From NCBI GenBank assembly GCA_036924285.1, contig JAYKYS010000004.1, forward strand, positions 21,298,001 to 21,362,000: DNA of 64,000 nucleotides, in the 5' to 3' direction. Both the position numbers and the translations under genes were made by a program. Within the stretch, counting starts at the first letter, position 1; the number at the start of each line of letters is the position of its first letter. This document shows positions 37,918 to 50,700 of this stretch, piece by piece. The notes below the pieces were generated by a model. The model saw nothing but the letters and a program-made list of their open reading frames with translations, did not search any database and was not told the origin of the DNA. Origin of the DNA: Asterella californica. Lineage: Eukaryota > Streptophyta > Marchantiopsida > Marchantiales > Aytoniaceae.

Positions 37918-38437
37918 TTAGTCTAGAGTTATGACGGTCATCCGAAAATGTTCATACACTACAGGTATTACAAAAGAGATGGGAGAATCGATTATCTCGC
38001 GGTAAAAATCCTCACCAAAATTTCTAATCACAAACTCTCTATGTAACGATTTCGATCTATAGGCATAGCGGATCTCCACCCACGTGTTGAAGGGAACAGG
38101 AACGGATAAGTTTAGATCCATGCTCACTAAATCAAGATATATACGGTCAAATCCCAACTGGCCGCATAGATCACTACTGGAAGAATTACTGGGACTGACG
38201 AATTCATCACTTGACCCATGAAATCTTCACCGAAATGGTAGACAAAGTACACTCGAAAATGCTCATGACGTAGATATATAAGCTTGATGTGGAAAGGATT
38301 CAAGAATAATAATTCTGGAGCTGGAAATCTACCCCCGTTCATCACATAGCTCTCTTGTATCCTTTCGATGCACTCAGAGTTCCAATTATCAAGTATCTCG
38401 ATCAAAGGTCCTTCTAAGAGGAGTAATCCGTTATCTT
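37918..38437 (-). pseudogene. Extra ORF upstream of gag with a duplicated domain
   Basis: An extra reading frame lies between the primer site and gag of the chromovirus. Two related segments follow each other: at 38405-38127 one with YFVYHFGEDFMGQVMNSS and PVILPVV, and at 38157-37918 one with FVIRNFGEDFYREIIDSP and FVIPVV. Shared positions are a Phe-Gly-Glu-Asp-Phe core, then 'PV-x-x-P-V-V'. The frames overlap by about 30 bases, so the copies were probably one continuous protein before a frameshift. The open stretch begins just after a TAA near 38437 without a clear ATG. No known domain is recognised. Confidence 0.5.
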
Positions 38438-38447
38438 AGAGTTCTTT

Positions 38448-38460
38448 GCTCTGATATCAT
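38448..38460 (-). other. Primer binding site of the chromovirus
   Basis: On the minus strand ATGATATCAGAGC follows the LTR directly. It is one base different from the TGGTATCAGAGC core of the plant initiator-tRNA-Met primer site. Confidence 0.85.
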
Positions 38461-38871
38461 TGTAAAATGGAGCTCTAGAGTGAACTCAAAACTCGAATGC
38501 CCGTGGAGGTGCATTCTCACTCTTTATATAGTGATAGGAATAATACAAGATGAGCTTCCGGTCAATGCTGACCTCTCAAAGTGAGCAGACGGATCGCTGA
38601 CGTGGCTTACATGCAGCTTTCGATCCAAAACAACATCTAGAGGGTTCAGAATGAGCCACATAAGGGCTCGGTGGAAAGTTCTCGAAACTTCCTTTCGAAA
38701 ACTTTCTTCTGGAAGTTTCCCGGTGGTCTTTTGGCGCTCTCGTCTATTGGTAGAAGTACTCTTTTACTGCATGTATTCTCAGGCCAACTTAGTCGTAACT
38801 AATTCTTATACCAAAGACTTCTACAAAATCAATTTCCTCTCTAGTTGATAAGTAGAGCTCTACTTATTATA
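38461..38871 (-). repeat. 5' LTR of chromovirus (411 bp)
   Basis: This is the partner of 33017-33427 and of equal length. It contains the promoter of the element: TATATAAAG reads on the minus strand near 38523-38531. The flanking five bases are GGGGG here and GGAAG on the far side, so a target-site duplication is not clear and may have mutated. Confidence 0.9.
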
Positions 38872-38876
38872 GGGGG

Positions 38877-39417
38877 TGCACCTACGAGGTCTTGTGAGTT
38901 CATAACAAGCACATTCGTTGTAGTGTCCATACTAGCAGCTGTAGGAGACTCTCGTACATGGACTTGTGAGTCATGATCCGCGACTCTTGGAGCTAAACCA
39001 TCACTGATCTCTCTAACATCAACATCTGTCTGTTTGAATGCAACAAAAAATAGCTATAATCAATAAAGGTGCATATAAGCTTACATTTTTCTCTAAAGTC
39101 AAAACATGCACTAATAAGAGACATACCTCGGTTGTTTTCATCGAAATGCTTAGTGCTCGGAGTACGTCCGGTTCATCTACGAAGCTTCAGGTGTATCAAC
39201 TACATCTTCTCTCTCCTGATCACTCTCCTTTGGAATTACATCAGCCATGTCAACTCTTGCTTCTGTCTCCCTCGTCATTTGATCTATACGTCTACTCGCA
39301 TTCGCAAAAAGGAAGTAGAAAATTGTCATATGGCATGCTCTCGGTCCTAAGAATCTCATCAGCTGTACATACATAATCAATAAAGACCTCACTTTCCCTC
39401 ATGGGACCTCCAGACAT
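38877..39417 (-). pseudogene. Transposase-like gene, upstream part (split by chromovirus)
   Basis: This 5' part belongs to the same decayed gene as 31302-33016. It starts at the ATG at 39417 with MSGGPMRESEVFIDYV. It continues, after a frame change, through an acidic segment (DVIPKESDQEREDVVDTPEA), and then VDEPDVLRALSISMKTTE. A plausible intron (GTATGT to CAAACAG) occupies about 39030-39126. The next exon (39029-38880) reads outward to the LTR with HDSQVHVRESPTAASMD. The pieces on either side of the retroelement are both on the minus strand and in the right order, which supports one locus. No domain is recognised here. Confidence 0.4.
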
Positions 39418-41229
39418 CCTCTAGGTAAGTGCTGATCCTCGGGTCGCCTAGGATGCACTCTAGAAGAGATCTAGAAATAACTACAAAAATAATAAATGTA
39501 TAAGAAGGAGTCAAAACTATAAAAAAAGTTACCCTATCAGTCTCGAGTTCCACACACTACTAAATGATAACCAACTCTAGAAAATATGAAGAAAAAAAGG
39601 ACAAGTGTCACATGTGAAGAATTAGAACACCAAAGGACTTAGTCCACTATGAACACTCTCCAAACTCTCTTATGCTAAACGTGAAAAGATCTCACCAACA
39701 AATGGTGAGAGATAAGAGATGAGCTTAGGTATGAGAGATCTTCCATTGCAGTCAGTGCCTTGACAAAAGAGATTTTTTTCCCCTTGTGAAGAGACAAAAG
39801 GAAGCTTCTTTCCTGTCCTCAAGAGGAAGGAAGGAGGGAGCTTCCTTCGCACGAGAGAGCCTTCCCCCTCGTGAATCTCCTTTGAGGATTCGTGTGCAAG
39901 CAGTCTCTTCTCGATGGAAGAGAGATTGCTCGCAGGAGGGATTTTTCAAAATCATTCGTACGGACTTTATTTACGAGAGGTAAATGATTTCGGTATCGGA
40001 TTCTCCGTCTAGGTTCTTGTAGAAATTAGGAATATCTTTTTTCTATGGTTCTCATTCATCTATTCTTTGCTTGCTAATTCTTCATCCGTTCGATTTCAGA
40101 ATGAGACGATCATGATATTCATTTCAACATCTTTGTCTGTTGATCATTTTGATACCCAGATCGTAGTTCTTGATATCATGTAGCTCACGTGAGTTTCCGG
40201 CGCAATTTTGTCAGGGGTCCCCATCCGAAGCAATTTTGCTTAGTCAGAACTAAAAGTAATTAGCGGTGGGGGTCCCCGCCGTTAATATATCGGCATAAGT
40301 GTTTTAATTACAGGGTGTTGTGCGCATTAACGTCACGGAGTCTTGATCGGGTCTTGGACAGAGGGTAGTCAGTCCCAAGCTGATGTGAAGACGATAAGCA
40401 ATAAATGAGTCCTTATGACAAGAACATAAATCAGTTTAGAACATGCGGAACTGATTTTTTTTCAACTTCACGTTTTTTCTTGAGAACATATGCAGACAAA
40501 TACCATCATAAAATAAATGCATGGTTCATACAAGGAGAACTGCTCACTCTAATTCTTCTTTTTTTACAACTCAAGGAAAATACTCATTATACTACTGAAA
40601 CTAATATTTCTGGTCAATGGAAATACAGATTATTATAACTATCTACACTTATAGATAGTCATCTAGATTTGCTGGAAAGCTATACTCTATATAGTTCAAT
40701 GGCATCATTAGAGAAGAAAGCTTTTGGAGATCCAACGTGTATATTTTTAGAGTTTCATGAAGCTGATGTGACTTATATAATGTATACATCGTAGTTCAAT
40801 GACATCACTGGAAATAAAACTCTTTGGGTTCTCATCTGTATATCAGAAGAGATTCTTGAAGCTGATGTCACTGATATAATTTATAAGTACAACTACTCTT
40901 TTTTAATTATATTAGTGCTTAGTCTAAGAGCAAAACTGATCCAGAGTACTCCTGCGTGTTTCCAGACAGAGGAACCATTTACAGTTCAGTTTCAAGTTAC
41001 AACGGTTCTTACGCTCAAAATGTTCACTTCCAAGATAGACAATGTGTGGTGTGCATAACACGCAGCTGAGGCCAGAGTGAAAGCGACTGTGCATGGAACA
41101 AGCTGAAACTACAGAAATTGAACAAACCTGATGCATTTGAGACGGGCTTGGATTCTCTCGGATAGAGAACGACTGATTCAAGGTCTGAACCATCCAGTAT
41201 TGGACGAGTGACGCAATGTGAGAATAATA
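39418..41229. other. Repeat-containing intergenic stretch
   Basis: No gene is supported. The stretch 39780-39940 is purine/pyrimidine-rich with several self-complementary words. A GC-rich imperfect hairpin, TTAGCGGTGGGGG with TCCCCGCCGTTAA, sits at 40260-40285 in otherwise AT-rich DNA. Two units of about 100 bases (AGTTCAATGGCATCATTAGA and AGTTCAATGACATCACTGGA, ending in GAAGCTGATGT) repeat at about 40695-40895. Confidence 0.5.
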
Positions 41230-41595
41230 GGGGGTGTCAAAGTTCAGAGGAAAGATTCTTCAACAGCAGAGAGATTACTGGCCGTAAAATTGTAACAAGT
41301 AAGTTTGTATATAACCGTGATTTATTCTTGATCGCATCTATAGCTGAACATCAAATTTTACCATTGATTATCTTTTTGTTTGTACATTCAAGATAATTAC
41401 TCAGAGCAATAGAGAATCCATTGCAGAAGAAAGCGGACGAAACGAGTGAAGAGGCGTTAAGAAAAAGCTCGCGGCGTTTTCCTACGGGTACCTCAGGAGG
41501 TGCCCGCATGAAACACTGGTCACAGTCTGGCCAAAGTCGTAACTCACGTCCGCGGCTCTCAAATATTTCAGAAGGTTCCTAACTTTGACACCTCC
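41230..41595. mobile_element. MITE candidate with about 20-bp terminal inverted repeats
   Basis: The left end GGGGGTGTCAAAGTTCAGAG pairs with the right end CTAACTTTGACACCTCC in reverse complement with a few mismatches, giving a 366-base unit without coding potential. A flanking target-site duplication is not convincing, so this could also be a chance or decayed inverted repeat. Confidence 0.4.
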
Positions 41596-42595
41596 AATGA
41601 ACTAACAACTGTCTTAAGAGCACTCAATATCATTGATTCATGCAGGACTACAGACACCATGTAAGAGTGACTTTCAGATTCCTGTTAGTGAAGACTTCTA
41701 TCAACACAACTCAGTAGAGTGAAGCCTCGGGTGCCGTCCTTCATGTTCTAATACAAGTTTAGGGTTTAGGGGTTTCTTAGTCACTATGCATATTGTCTCC
41801 TTCAAAAGTGCTCGTAGTGCTCATATCTATGACCCAAGAATGAGACTGAGAAAGAATGTGGTAGTAAAAGAATACCTTATAGTATGGTAGTAGTTTCATT
41901 TGATTCTACTAATTTGATAATAGTTCAAATATATATATTTGATGTTTAAAATTATATATTTTTGAAGAGTAAAATAGAAATAATTATGATATTACAAAAA
42001 ATGAAATAGAGAATACTATAGTCAAAGAATATGATGGAAAAAATTATGATAGGCCAAAAGTGAAGTTGTGAGAAAATGTAGTAATCAAAGAGTGAGATAT
42101 AGTACCACCCATCGTCTTACTTCATTTTAAATATTTTACATTAATTCATTATATATATAGTATTTAAAATGATAATTATTCAAGGAGTGAGATAGAAACG
42201 TTTGGCAGTCGGAAAGTTAGATGAAATAGATATAGTAGTATAATAATGAGAGTGACAAAAAGTGTGATAGTCCAAGAGTGAGGTATAGTATGATTGTCAT
42301 TTCATTGTCATTCCAAAATATTTTTGATAGTTGGAATACAATTCATGTTTCAAAGTACAATTTGCTGAAAGTGCAATAGTCAAGAATATCAATATATAAT
42401 CATATCATAATTGATCATAGTCATGAATTCAGTTGTGTGTCTCGCGCATAATCTGTAAACAAAAAGAAGTCATCATCAGTGCTGAGGATTTAAAAATATA
42501 ATGCTTTCACAGTAGAGTATTTGTATATTTTTATTTCATATATAATTAATTCTCCATGATGAAGAACATAATCAATTAATATGATTTATTGTATA
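41596..42595. repeat. AT-rich sequence with degenerate internal repeats
   Basis: Between about 41840 and 42400 short words such as GAGTGAGATA, TAGTATGATT, GTCAAAGA and AAAATATTT recur in loose order, as in an old, highly mutated short-period array. No open frame longer than chance is present. The segment adjoins the 3' end of KZ copy 2. Confidence 0.45.
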
Positions 42596-45500
42596 TTATT
42601 TGTGATTAAAGATTAAGAATTTTACCTCGTCAAAATCACAAAAATCACAGGATGAGTTGAAATGAAATATTCCAGGCTTGCATATCTCGTCCATCATGTT
42701 AAGGAGCACATCTTTTGTATTTGGAATGTTATAATCTTTGACCACGTCTTCTGAAACGAGACCGGTGAGATTTCCAAACCATTTGCCTCGAGCATGTACA
42801 GTGTATACTTTCCCACTGGACTCATCAAGCACATATCCTTGAATCCATGTCTCTATTACTAACTCACATTTAATTGCACAATCTTCACATCGGCCACGAA
42901 GATCTTTCATGTTCTCAATCTTCACACGCGGAGAATGACAACTCACACATATGTATCCGTATGGTCTCTCTTCACAGTTTTGTGGTCAAAACACTCCTCG
43001 TACCTACAACAACGTACATAAAGTCAAGAGATACATTATAGTATAAGATGAGTGGAGATAAAATATTAGTTTAATATTAAAATATCTATTGAGAAATCAT
43101 AAATAATTAATACAATTTCATGACAATACCTCATAATGTTGAAGTGTAATTTGCTAATGATGGTTGTATACTGCTCTTAGATGATTGATCTTTTCGGACA
43201 AGAAGGTGTAGTCCATATTTTTGTCTTGTATGTATGTAACTTCAGAACAGCATTTTATTCTCGAGTGTAAATTACTTGAGTAACATTCTTCAAATGTAAA
43301 AATACTGCATTTCTTCTTGCGAACTTGGTTGTTACTTCGTCATGCTCGGAGTGAAATTCTCTATCAATCAACAACTATAGCAAAAAAAGAGATGTAAGAA
43401 ACTGAATCAAAAAATTAACAATAAAGAATTCACAAAGACAAGGAATTACTTTGGACTCAATTGATGTTTCCTTATTGTAGTTTTGCTTCATATGCTCTAA
43501 CATCAGCGATTGATATCTTGAATTTAGTGTTATCGATGCATTCTTTGTCTGAGACCACAACCACTGAGATTTTGTGATACGAAAACGACTTATCAATAAC
43601 ATCGGGTAATCTCGAATGAAAGAGTAAAATCAAAACTTGAATTTAGGCTCAGATGTCCAGAGAGAATGTTTTGGACGATAGTTTGTCCATCCGCAAGTAA
43701 CTGAATCTTTACATCTCCTTTGTGGCTCTTGGTTTTGACTGGACGTTCAACCGTTACGGGTCTATGAGCTAAGAACTGAGAACGATAGCCGCGGTTTCTT
43801 GTTATTTTTGTATACCATATCCTTGCAATGTTCCTTTGTGCATTGCAAGTTACCATCTTATTTATGTTGCGATCAACCATATCAAATAGGAGAAAACACT
43901 TTGCTTCCTCAGCCGTAAAGACATTTCTGTAGTGATTGAGATCATTCTTTCGAATATATCATCTTTACATGCATATTCGAGATCATCAACTGAAACATGG
44001 ATCTTAGTTTCATCATAATATTGATCTAAGGAAGAATCTGCTGGAAGGACTTATTTATCTATTTCATGGATGATGGTGTTAGAACGATTTCAACGGATGA
44101 AATAGAGAGGAGTCTTGCAAACATTTGCATCAAGATCTTTTAATATTTTTTGTTAAATGAGTCGATACATGAGGATAGTGAGAGTGACACATATGAATAA
44201 GACACTAGAGGAGATTGAAAAACATGTATGGAGATAGTTGATTGAGGAGATGGCATAATATCGGGGATCTCATGCTCCCCGGCAGTTGTGTCGTGAGTGG
44301 GAGAAGCATGTTTCGAAGAAGCAGATTTCGAGCTAGTATGTCTTGCAAGACCTTTCATTTTTAGAGGAGAAGATCGAGCTGCATCCATCACTTTACTCAC
44401 ATGTTAACATCACAGTAATCAAATTAAAATAATTCTAATATTTGAAACATACGAATATAAAATAGTTATAATCATATCAACTGAAAGAAAAATTAGACAT
44501 ATAAAATTGATAAGTAGTGAATTCAAATTATATATATCTCATGTTTATTCTAATTTCTATGATCTAGACTCACATGTACATCTTTCATAAGCATACCATA
44601 GGATCGGCTATTATATCTGATGTAGGGCTACAAAAATATGATGTTAATTGAGAAGCAGTAAATCTATCATGTGGATCTTTCTTACTAGTCCATAACCAAC
44701 TATTACGCACTGCATGTATAAAAGTTTGATGCAAACATGTAGCTATCATTGGATCATTCATAAACATATGTTGAATGATGAATCTTATAACATAAACGTC
44801 TGTGGCTCTAGAATATGACTGCGGTTCTTTCGAAACTGGTGTTAGCTTTGGGACCACAAGATCAAAATGATTTGTTATTTGAGTTGGTCATCAGTATCGA
44901 TATGCACTTTGTGCTCTTTCCACAATTTGTGTCATTTCTCAATCTCATATGCAAACAAATACTTTTTCATCACTTTCAAAATGTAAGAAGATATTTCTTG
45001 TATGGAGATCGCAATGTAGAATATCTGAAGCATGAATAGCTTCAAGAGTACTCCAAAGAGCTGAACAAGCAAAATGAAAGTTCTTTCTAAAGTTTGTTAG
45101 TCTCTTCACTTCACTTGCACATATAGAAACACTATCGTTTTCTTTCTTCCCGAGAAGAGAAAAAGAATGAAAACTTTCTCCATTCTAGTATGGGAAAATA
45201 GCTATGAGAGGATTAACAATGCTAGCTCCAATTTCTCGAATCACATCAAAATGATAGACTCTTGCTGCTAATATTTTGATGTCTCGTTTTTCCAACGCTT
45301 CGATATCAGATTTTGTTGTGCATTGTTTGACGTAATAAAAGATGGAAGCATCAAAATTAAGATCATTTTGGACCAAACAAGTATAGACTTTTTCTTTGAC
45401 TCCACTTCCGAGGTATTCTTTTCTCGACATTGTTGTTACGTAACCAAATGATGACATCAAGCTGAGTCGTTCTTTCGTGATAACATCTTTTCATACCCAA

Positions 45501-45947
45501 ACCCATAGTTTTTACTACGAGTTCAAAGTCAAACTTTTGGACAAGTTCGGATTCTGCACTATCAAAATCATGATCGTGCTTTGAACACACTAATGCGTAT
45601 TGATCAACAAAGTGATCAATTATACACGACCATAATTTTTTATATGACTGAATATTATTTTTTCTCAGATGGTGAAAAAAATGAACTGGGGGACACCATT
45701 TCCATTGCTGTAGCATTCACTCATTCACAAAAAGTTTCCACACCAGTGTTTTCTCGTACCACCCAATTACGACGAATTTCAATAGGAAGAGAAAGAAAAG
45801 TCGTGATCCAAACTCTTCGAATGCAACGTAATGTGTCTTGCCAGACTTTGCTTTCAACCAACCTTCTCTTTTTGTTGCTAGACCCATCAATTTTAGTTTC
45901 CATGGTTGGACATTTAGGTATTTTTCAAGAGAATGTGTACTTGTCAC
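42596..45947 (-). pseudogene. KZ-family gene, copy 2 (kinase-like domain plus Cys-rich C-terminus), decayed
   Basis: This copy is inverted relative to copy 1 and is the better preserved of the two. Kinase N-lobe: a glycine-rich loop YLGSGVKEKV near 45415-45385, a candidate ATP-binding Lys in FYYVKQ (about 45328) and a helix with IEALEKRD. C-lobe: catalytic loop HCDLHTRN (44992-45015), then I-stop-D-stop-E where IWDWG-like sequence is expected (stops at 44945 and 44939), and the late-lobe Arg in DPHDRFTASQ (about 44677-44650). After the kinase come a Ser-rich linker (44400-44140), a GDVKIQLLADGQTI segment (about 43710), and a C-terminal block (42946-42596). That last block has a CVSCH / CEDC / IKCEL cysteine pattern like a zinc ribbon, then WFGNLTGLVSEDVVKDY. 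Stop codons and frame changes make it a pseudogene as it stands, unless introns remove some of them. The family is unknown to me. Confidence 0.6.
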
Positions 45948-46039
45948 AACACAATAACATACATTTGAGTGAAAAACATAATATTATAAATATATCATAG
46001 AATTAATTACTAATAAATAATTATATATATTATGTTCAT

Positions 46040-46650
46040 TTATATTATAAAGAAGTAGAATAAACTAATATAATTTTGTTCCACTATGTTTTCATGCAAG
46101 TCATAAATTATGATATTTTCTAGGATAAAATATATTTATTTATTTATTCCACTCAATATAATGATCATAATTAATTAATTCTAATCATAATAATTATTGT
46201 ATAGTAAAAGAGCCATCTAGAATGAAATGAATGATTTTATTCCGGTTTTCGACATATCATTGTTCCTTCTAGAAAAAAATGATTGTCTGCACATTGGTAG
46301 AAGTTAAGCAGGTCATAGGCCTTCTGCTTAAAAAAATGATTATTTGAATATCCTCAAGCTCTGTGATCTGGGGTAGGGATTTGATGTACATCTTTTCTTC
46401 CACTAATTACAATAGTTGTTATTATATTTTATGCAATGATGAAAAAGCTATCCAGAATAAAATCAATATGACTTTATTCTGCTATGTTTTTTCATCAATC
46501 ACAAATCATTATATATTATGCAATGATGAAAAAGCCATCTAGAATAAAATAAACATGACTTTATTCTACTATGCTTTTTCATCAATCACAAATCATTGTA
46601 CCTTCTAAGATAAAAGATATATATTTTTTATCTCACTAAGTACAATGAAT
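46040..46650. repeat. Degenerate tandem repeat upstream of KZ copy 2
   Basis: Units of 90-150 bases with AAAAAGCCATCTAGAATAAA, TTTATTCTACTATGCTTTTT and ATCAATCACAAATCATT recur, for example at about 46440-46510 and 46535-46600, and more loosely at 46080-46260. The array mirrors the one before copy 1. A stretch at 46280-46390 unlike the rest looks inserted. Confidence 0.6.
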
Positions 46651-47640
46651 ATGATGTTATATTTATCTAGATTATCTAAAATAACTATGATAAATATTTT
46701 ATGCTAGGCAAGTCATCATTAAATTTAAAAAATAAAAGGTTTCAAAAATATCCAGAAAGTGCAGAACTTCAGAAATTATTATGACACTTCACAAGATGAT
46801 GCATATGCGGATCTGTCAATTAATTTGATGCACACGATCTGAATATGTCGATCTGATCCGTGATTCGATATCGATCTAACATAACATATCTGCATAGTAG
46901 TTTCAAATCATATAAATAATCTATATAGAGATTAATTTACAAAATATTTGAACTACTCCATAATTTGTACACGAATCAAAGAATATTTTACTAAAATAAA
47001 GTTTATCACGAGTAAAAATACAAGTTTTGAGCTCAATAAAGATTCACTATTTATCATCAAACTTCTAAAAGATGAACAATCTGCAGATAGATTTCAAAGC
47101 ATGATCTAAACAAAGTACATCAGAATTAGAACATACAAAATAATGCATACACTTCAAATCACAAACGATATATTAAATTCTTAATAAATAGTATATACAA
47201 CTGAAATCTCAACTCCCCTATTTCTCAACAGTCTGATATTTTTCTTCTTTCTTCTTTACACTCTTTTTCATATTTTTCTGCTTGATTTTTTTCTATTTTT
47301 CTTTTCTAATCAATGCTTGCAAAGATAAAGTGTTGCACACGTCAGATGTTCTGACGTTCTCTATCTTATGTGATACTTTCTTGACATCGTCTTTGCTCTG
47401 ATGTTCACGATCAAGAGGAAATCGAGAATTTAGAATTTAGAATTTGTTTAAAGTAGAATTGTGTGATTGTGTGTTACACAATTCTACAATTCTACTTTCT
47501 GATTTTCTCTTATTTCTAATTTTCTTCATTATCCGCTCACTGACTCCTTTTGGCTTTAGACTAAAAAATTAAAATGATATAATAAATCCATCATTATATT
47601 TAAATAACCAAATATTCTAAACTTATCCATCAATAACCTC
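46651..47640. other. AT-rich flank with a 12-bp hairpin
   Basis: No gene is seen. An exact inverted repeat, GTAGAATTGTGT and ACACAATTCTAC, lies at 47453-47487 with an 11-base loop, preceded by repeated GAATTTA words. Confidence 0.5.
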
Positions 47641-47745
47641 TTGGAACAGACGAAAGCTCGGGCAACTATGGAGGGATCACCTTGCTCAGTGCTGTTGGTA
47701 AGCTATTCTGTCGTGTTTCGAGTAATCGCATTACTATCTTCTAGA
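47641..47745 (+). pseudogene. LINE reverse-transcriptase fragment
   Basis: One frame reads GNYGGITLLSAVGKLFCRV with NRI shortly after, which is the finger-region motif NYRGI(T/S)LLSxxGKxF of non-LTR retrotransposon reverse transcriptases. It is about 35 codons long and ends in a stop. Nothing else of the element was recognised next to it. Confidence 0.7.
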
Positions 47746-50700
47746 GACAACGATCGTCAAGGCGTGGTGTTCACCTTTACATACTTAAGTCATATTGTCT
47801 AAGGAAGTTAAAAAGAAAGGGAAAGCACACGTTTTGTTTCTTCCTCGGTGGCTGTGAATAATTCTGCGATAGCGTATGACGAGACGGGCTTTCCTACCAT
47901 CTGTTGAAATGCGGCATACATTAAGAAAGAGAAGAACTTTGAACGTTTCAATAGCTTCTATCACTTCAGTCGATAGCTCCTAAAATATGAGAATTCTGCA
48001 CACAATCATTCAAGAACACCAATGCATGCATATTCACGATCGATTGTGCACTTGAAGTCTGGACTCACTTCCTTTTCATTCTGTCAAGTACCAGAGCTTC
48101 TGGAAGTATATAAGAGTTCTGACTCCGATATTGAAATTCTTCCAATCTCGTAGATCTCTACTATGGGAGTCTCATCCTTCCACTATTCTCTATCGATGAA
48201 TTACAACTTTATACGTTACATGCGATGCGATAATACTAATCATAAAATTATTCGTCTCACTATACCACATCAACTTACAAAGTATATCATCTCGAAAGAA
48301 GATATCATACTCATGAGCAGTCAGAGAGAGAGTCAGTGAAGTACGTCGTCCTCCATCTATTGTTGAGTGGAGTGAGAGATGTGACTGATTGTCGTAAGTC
48401 ATTATTTTTCCAGATTCAAACACAGGACGAAGCAAGCTTCTGCTCTTAGACTTTAAGAACTTCTCTCGTCAGATCAGGAGACGAGACGAATACTGAGTCA
48501 AGAAATCAAGAACCAACATTTCAGCATCAGAAGTACGGTCCTTCTACAAGAAATTACGACAAGTAGCTAATCAGTGCCAATCAATGAAGAGATATGTAGT
48601 ACAATACTGATCTATATATTCAGATTTCTAAATACATCTGATGAGCTCAACAAAGTTCATAGAGCTCCCCGTATATGCAGACCTGAACTCTCCTCGCATT
48701 TGTGTCTTTTCTGGTTGTGAACTTGAATTCAAATCCTCTAATAGACTGCGCGTTGCGCCTCACATATGTGTTTGCTTGTATTCACTGGCACATCTTACAT
48801 AAGCGTCTTGTCTGTTTGTAATGTGCCCACTGTTCACATTTTTACTGAAAGCTTTTTCTTACATTGGTTGTGCACATAGTTCCCGGTAAGAGCCATATCA
48901 AGACTGCATGTAAAATTTTGGTATGGATAAGAGAGAAAGTGTGTGCATTGGCATGATGAAGATATATTGCGTGTTTATCTAAAGTCCATGTGCATCTAGA
49001 GCAAGATGGCAAAAAGTTTCTCTGGTCATTTCTGATTTTTGTTTTCATCTCATTTCAACAATATCGATGGTTAGCTATGCAAATGCGTAGCAACAATCAT
49101 AAGTGCAACACGACAATCACTCTATGTTGAAGCATAATGACCGATACCAAAACATGACAACTCTGAAAAGACTTAAAACTCTTTTTAACACCAAATCTTA
49201 AATTAAATCCGTATTTCTACCGTGATAGAATTGCAAGTGTGACCTAAATATACATGAAACATTAACTTCTGGCCCGGACAAGGAAAAAGACTAGCGGCAC
49301 CGTAGTCACCAAATTATCACAACTGTTGGTGGATTCTTACATGGCGACTGGCTTCGGAAGGATACTTGGAAAAGATGTAGTTGATTTAGTACACTAAGAG
49401 AAGCTAAGTTGTAGTACAAATTGATTTCTAAATTTAGTTTATTTTAACTTTATAAAGCTGAAAAATTACAAATAAAAAAATATCTTTGGCTCCTCCTGTA
49501 ACTGATGGATGTGAAATGCTCATCTTTTTAGTATAAAGACATTAACGACGAACGAATAGAAATATTCATGACTTATTTATTGATTTATGACTGAATTCTT
49601 CTAAAAATATTAAAATATAAATTAAAAGACGTGCATATTCATCCTCTTCTGAACTGGGAATACGCATGCTCAACAATATAGCACTCTCATGAAACTCGAC
49701 ATCCCTAAAAAAAAGAAAGAACATTAATACTGACTTTCTTACACTACTTATGCCTGGCACACACTAATATAGGAAAAACCGAATTCATCTATATTTATGA
49801 TTTTTTTCTTGTTCCCATCTTGGCCAGAAAGAAGGGTTGGGATGTAAATGCATCCATGTATATATTGGCGTAGGATGTGTGGTAAGATGAACGATACACC
49901 AGAACCATTTTAGGGTTACCACGTCCATGATGAGACAATCCCAAGGTTGATCTCTTATCACATACGACAGAAGCACTGTCGTGTCCATACAAGTTATCGG
50001 CATTCATTCGACTTATGTCCATAATAAAGTCTTAATTATAGAGCAAAATAACGAGGTTGACTACTTACGAATGAATACTATTAAATATGATCTAATATTT
50101 ATCAGAACTCGTCAAGTTTGCAAGAGCCTAAATTCTTCTTGAAACACTTCACTACGAGAATGATTTATAGTTGGGATAAAGAACTAGTATGGACATTATT
50201 TGGACATTGTATCAACCTCCATACGTTTATGACAATATTGGCAACTTGTACAATTACTCGAGGATGTAAAATTATAATCTCATGGTCCAATATAACTCAT
50301 AGTGCTCGGATGAAATACTTTCATCTGTCTATTTTGACAATGAGAGCTGTGGCTCATTCCAGAGCCTCTGTACTTCAAGTTGTTTAAATAAGAGTTGTGG
50401 GGGTCACTGTCAATGGTATTTTCAGCCCCATGCCTCGTGCTTCATACTGCTCTTCACCTTCATTGTCTCCTTACTCTCTCGTCGCATGTTATTTATAGCT
50501 AGAGATCCAAAGGCCTAACAAGGAGCAAACCCCATACCGTACCGTGTCGGTCACATCCAATCTGGTATGTCGCTTCCCAGTTAGATGCATTACTCCAACG
50601 TCTTCTCCACTCTTCCGATCCCTTCTATTTTGGTTTCTTTCATCCGGCTTTATCTGTAAACTTGTTTTCTCTCTCTCGTCTTCCGAGCTGTCACGGTTTC

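Noticed and set aside
46285..46330. AGAAGTTAAGCAGGTC-like sequence resembling part of 5S rRNA
   Set aside because: The match is a few bases long; the rest of a 5S gene is missing.
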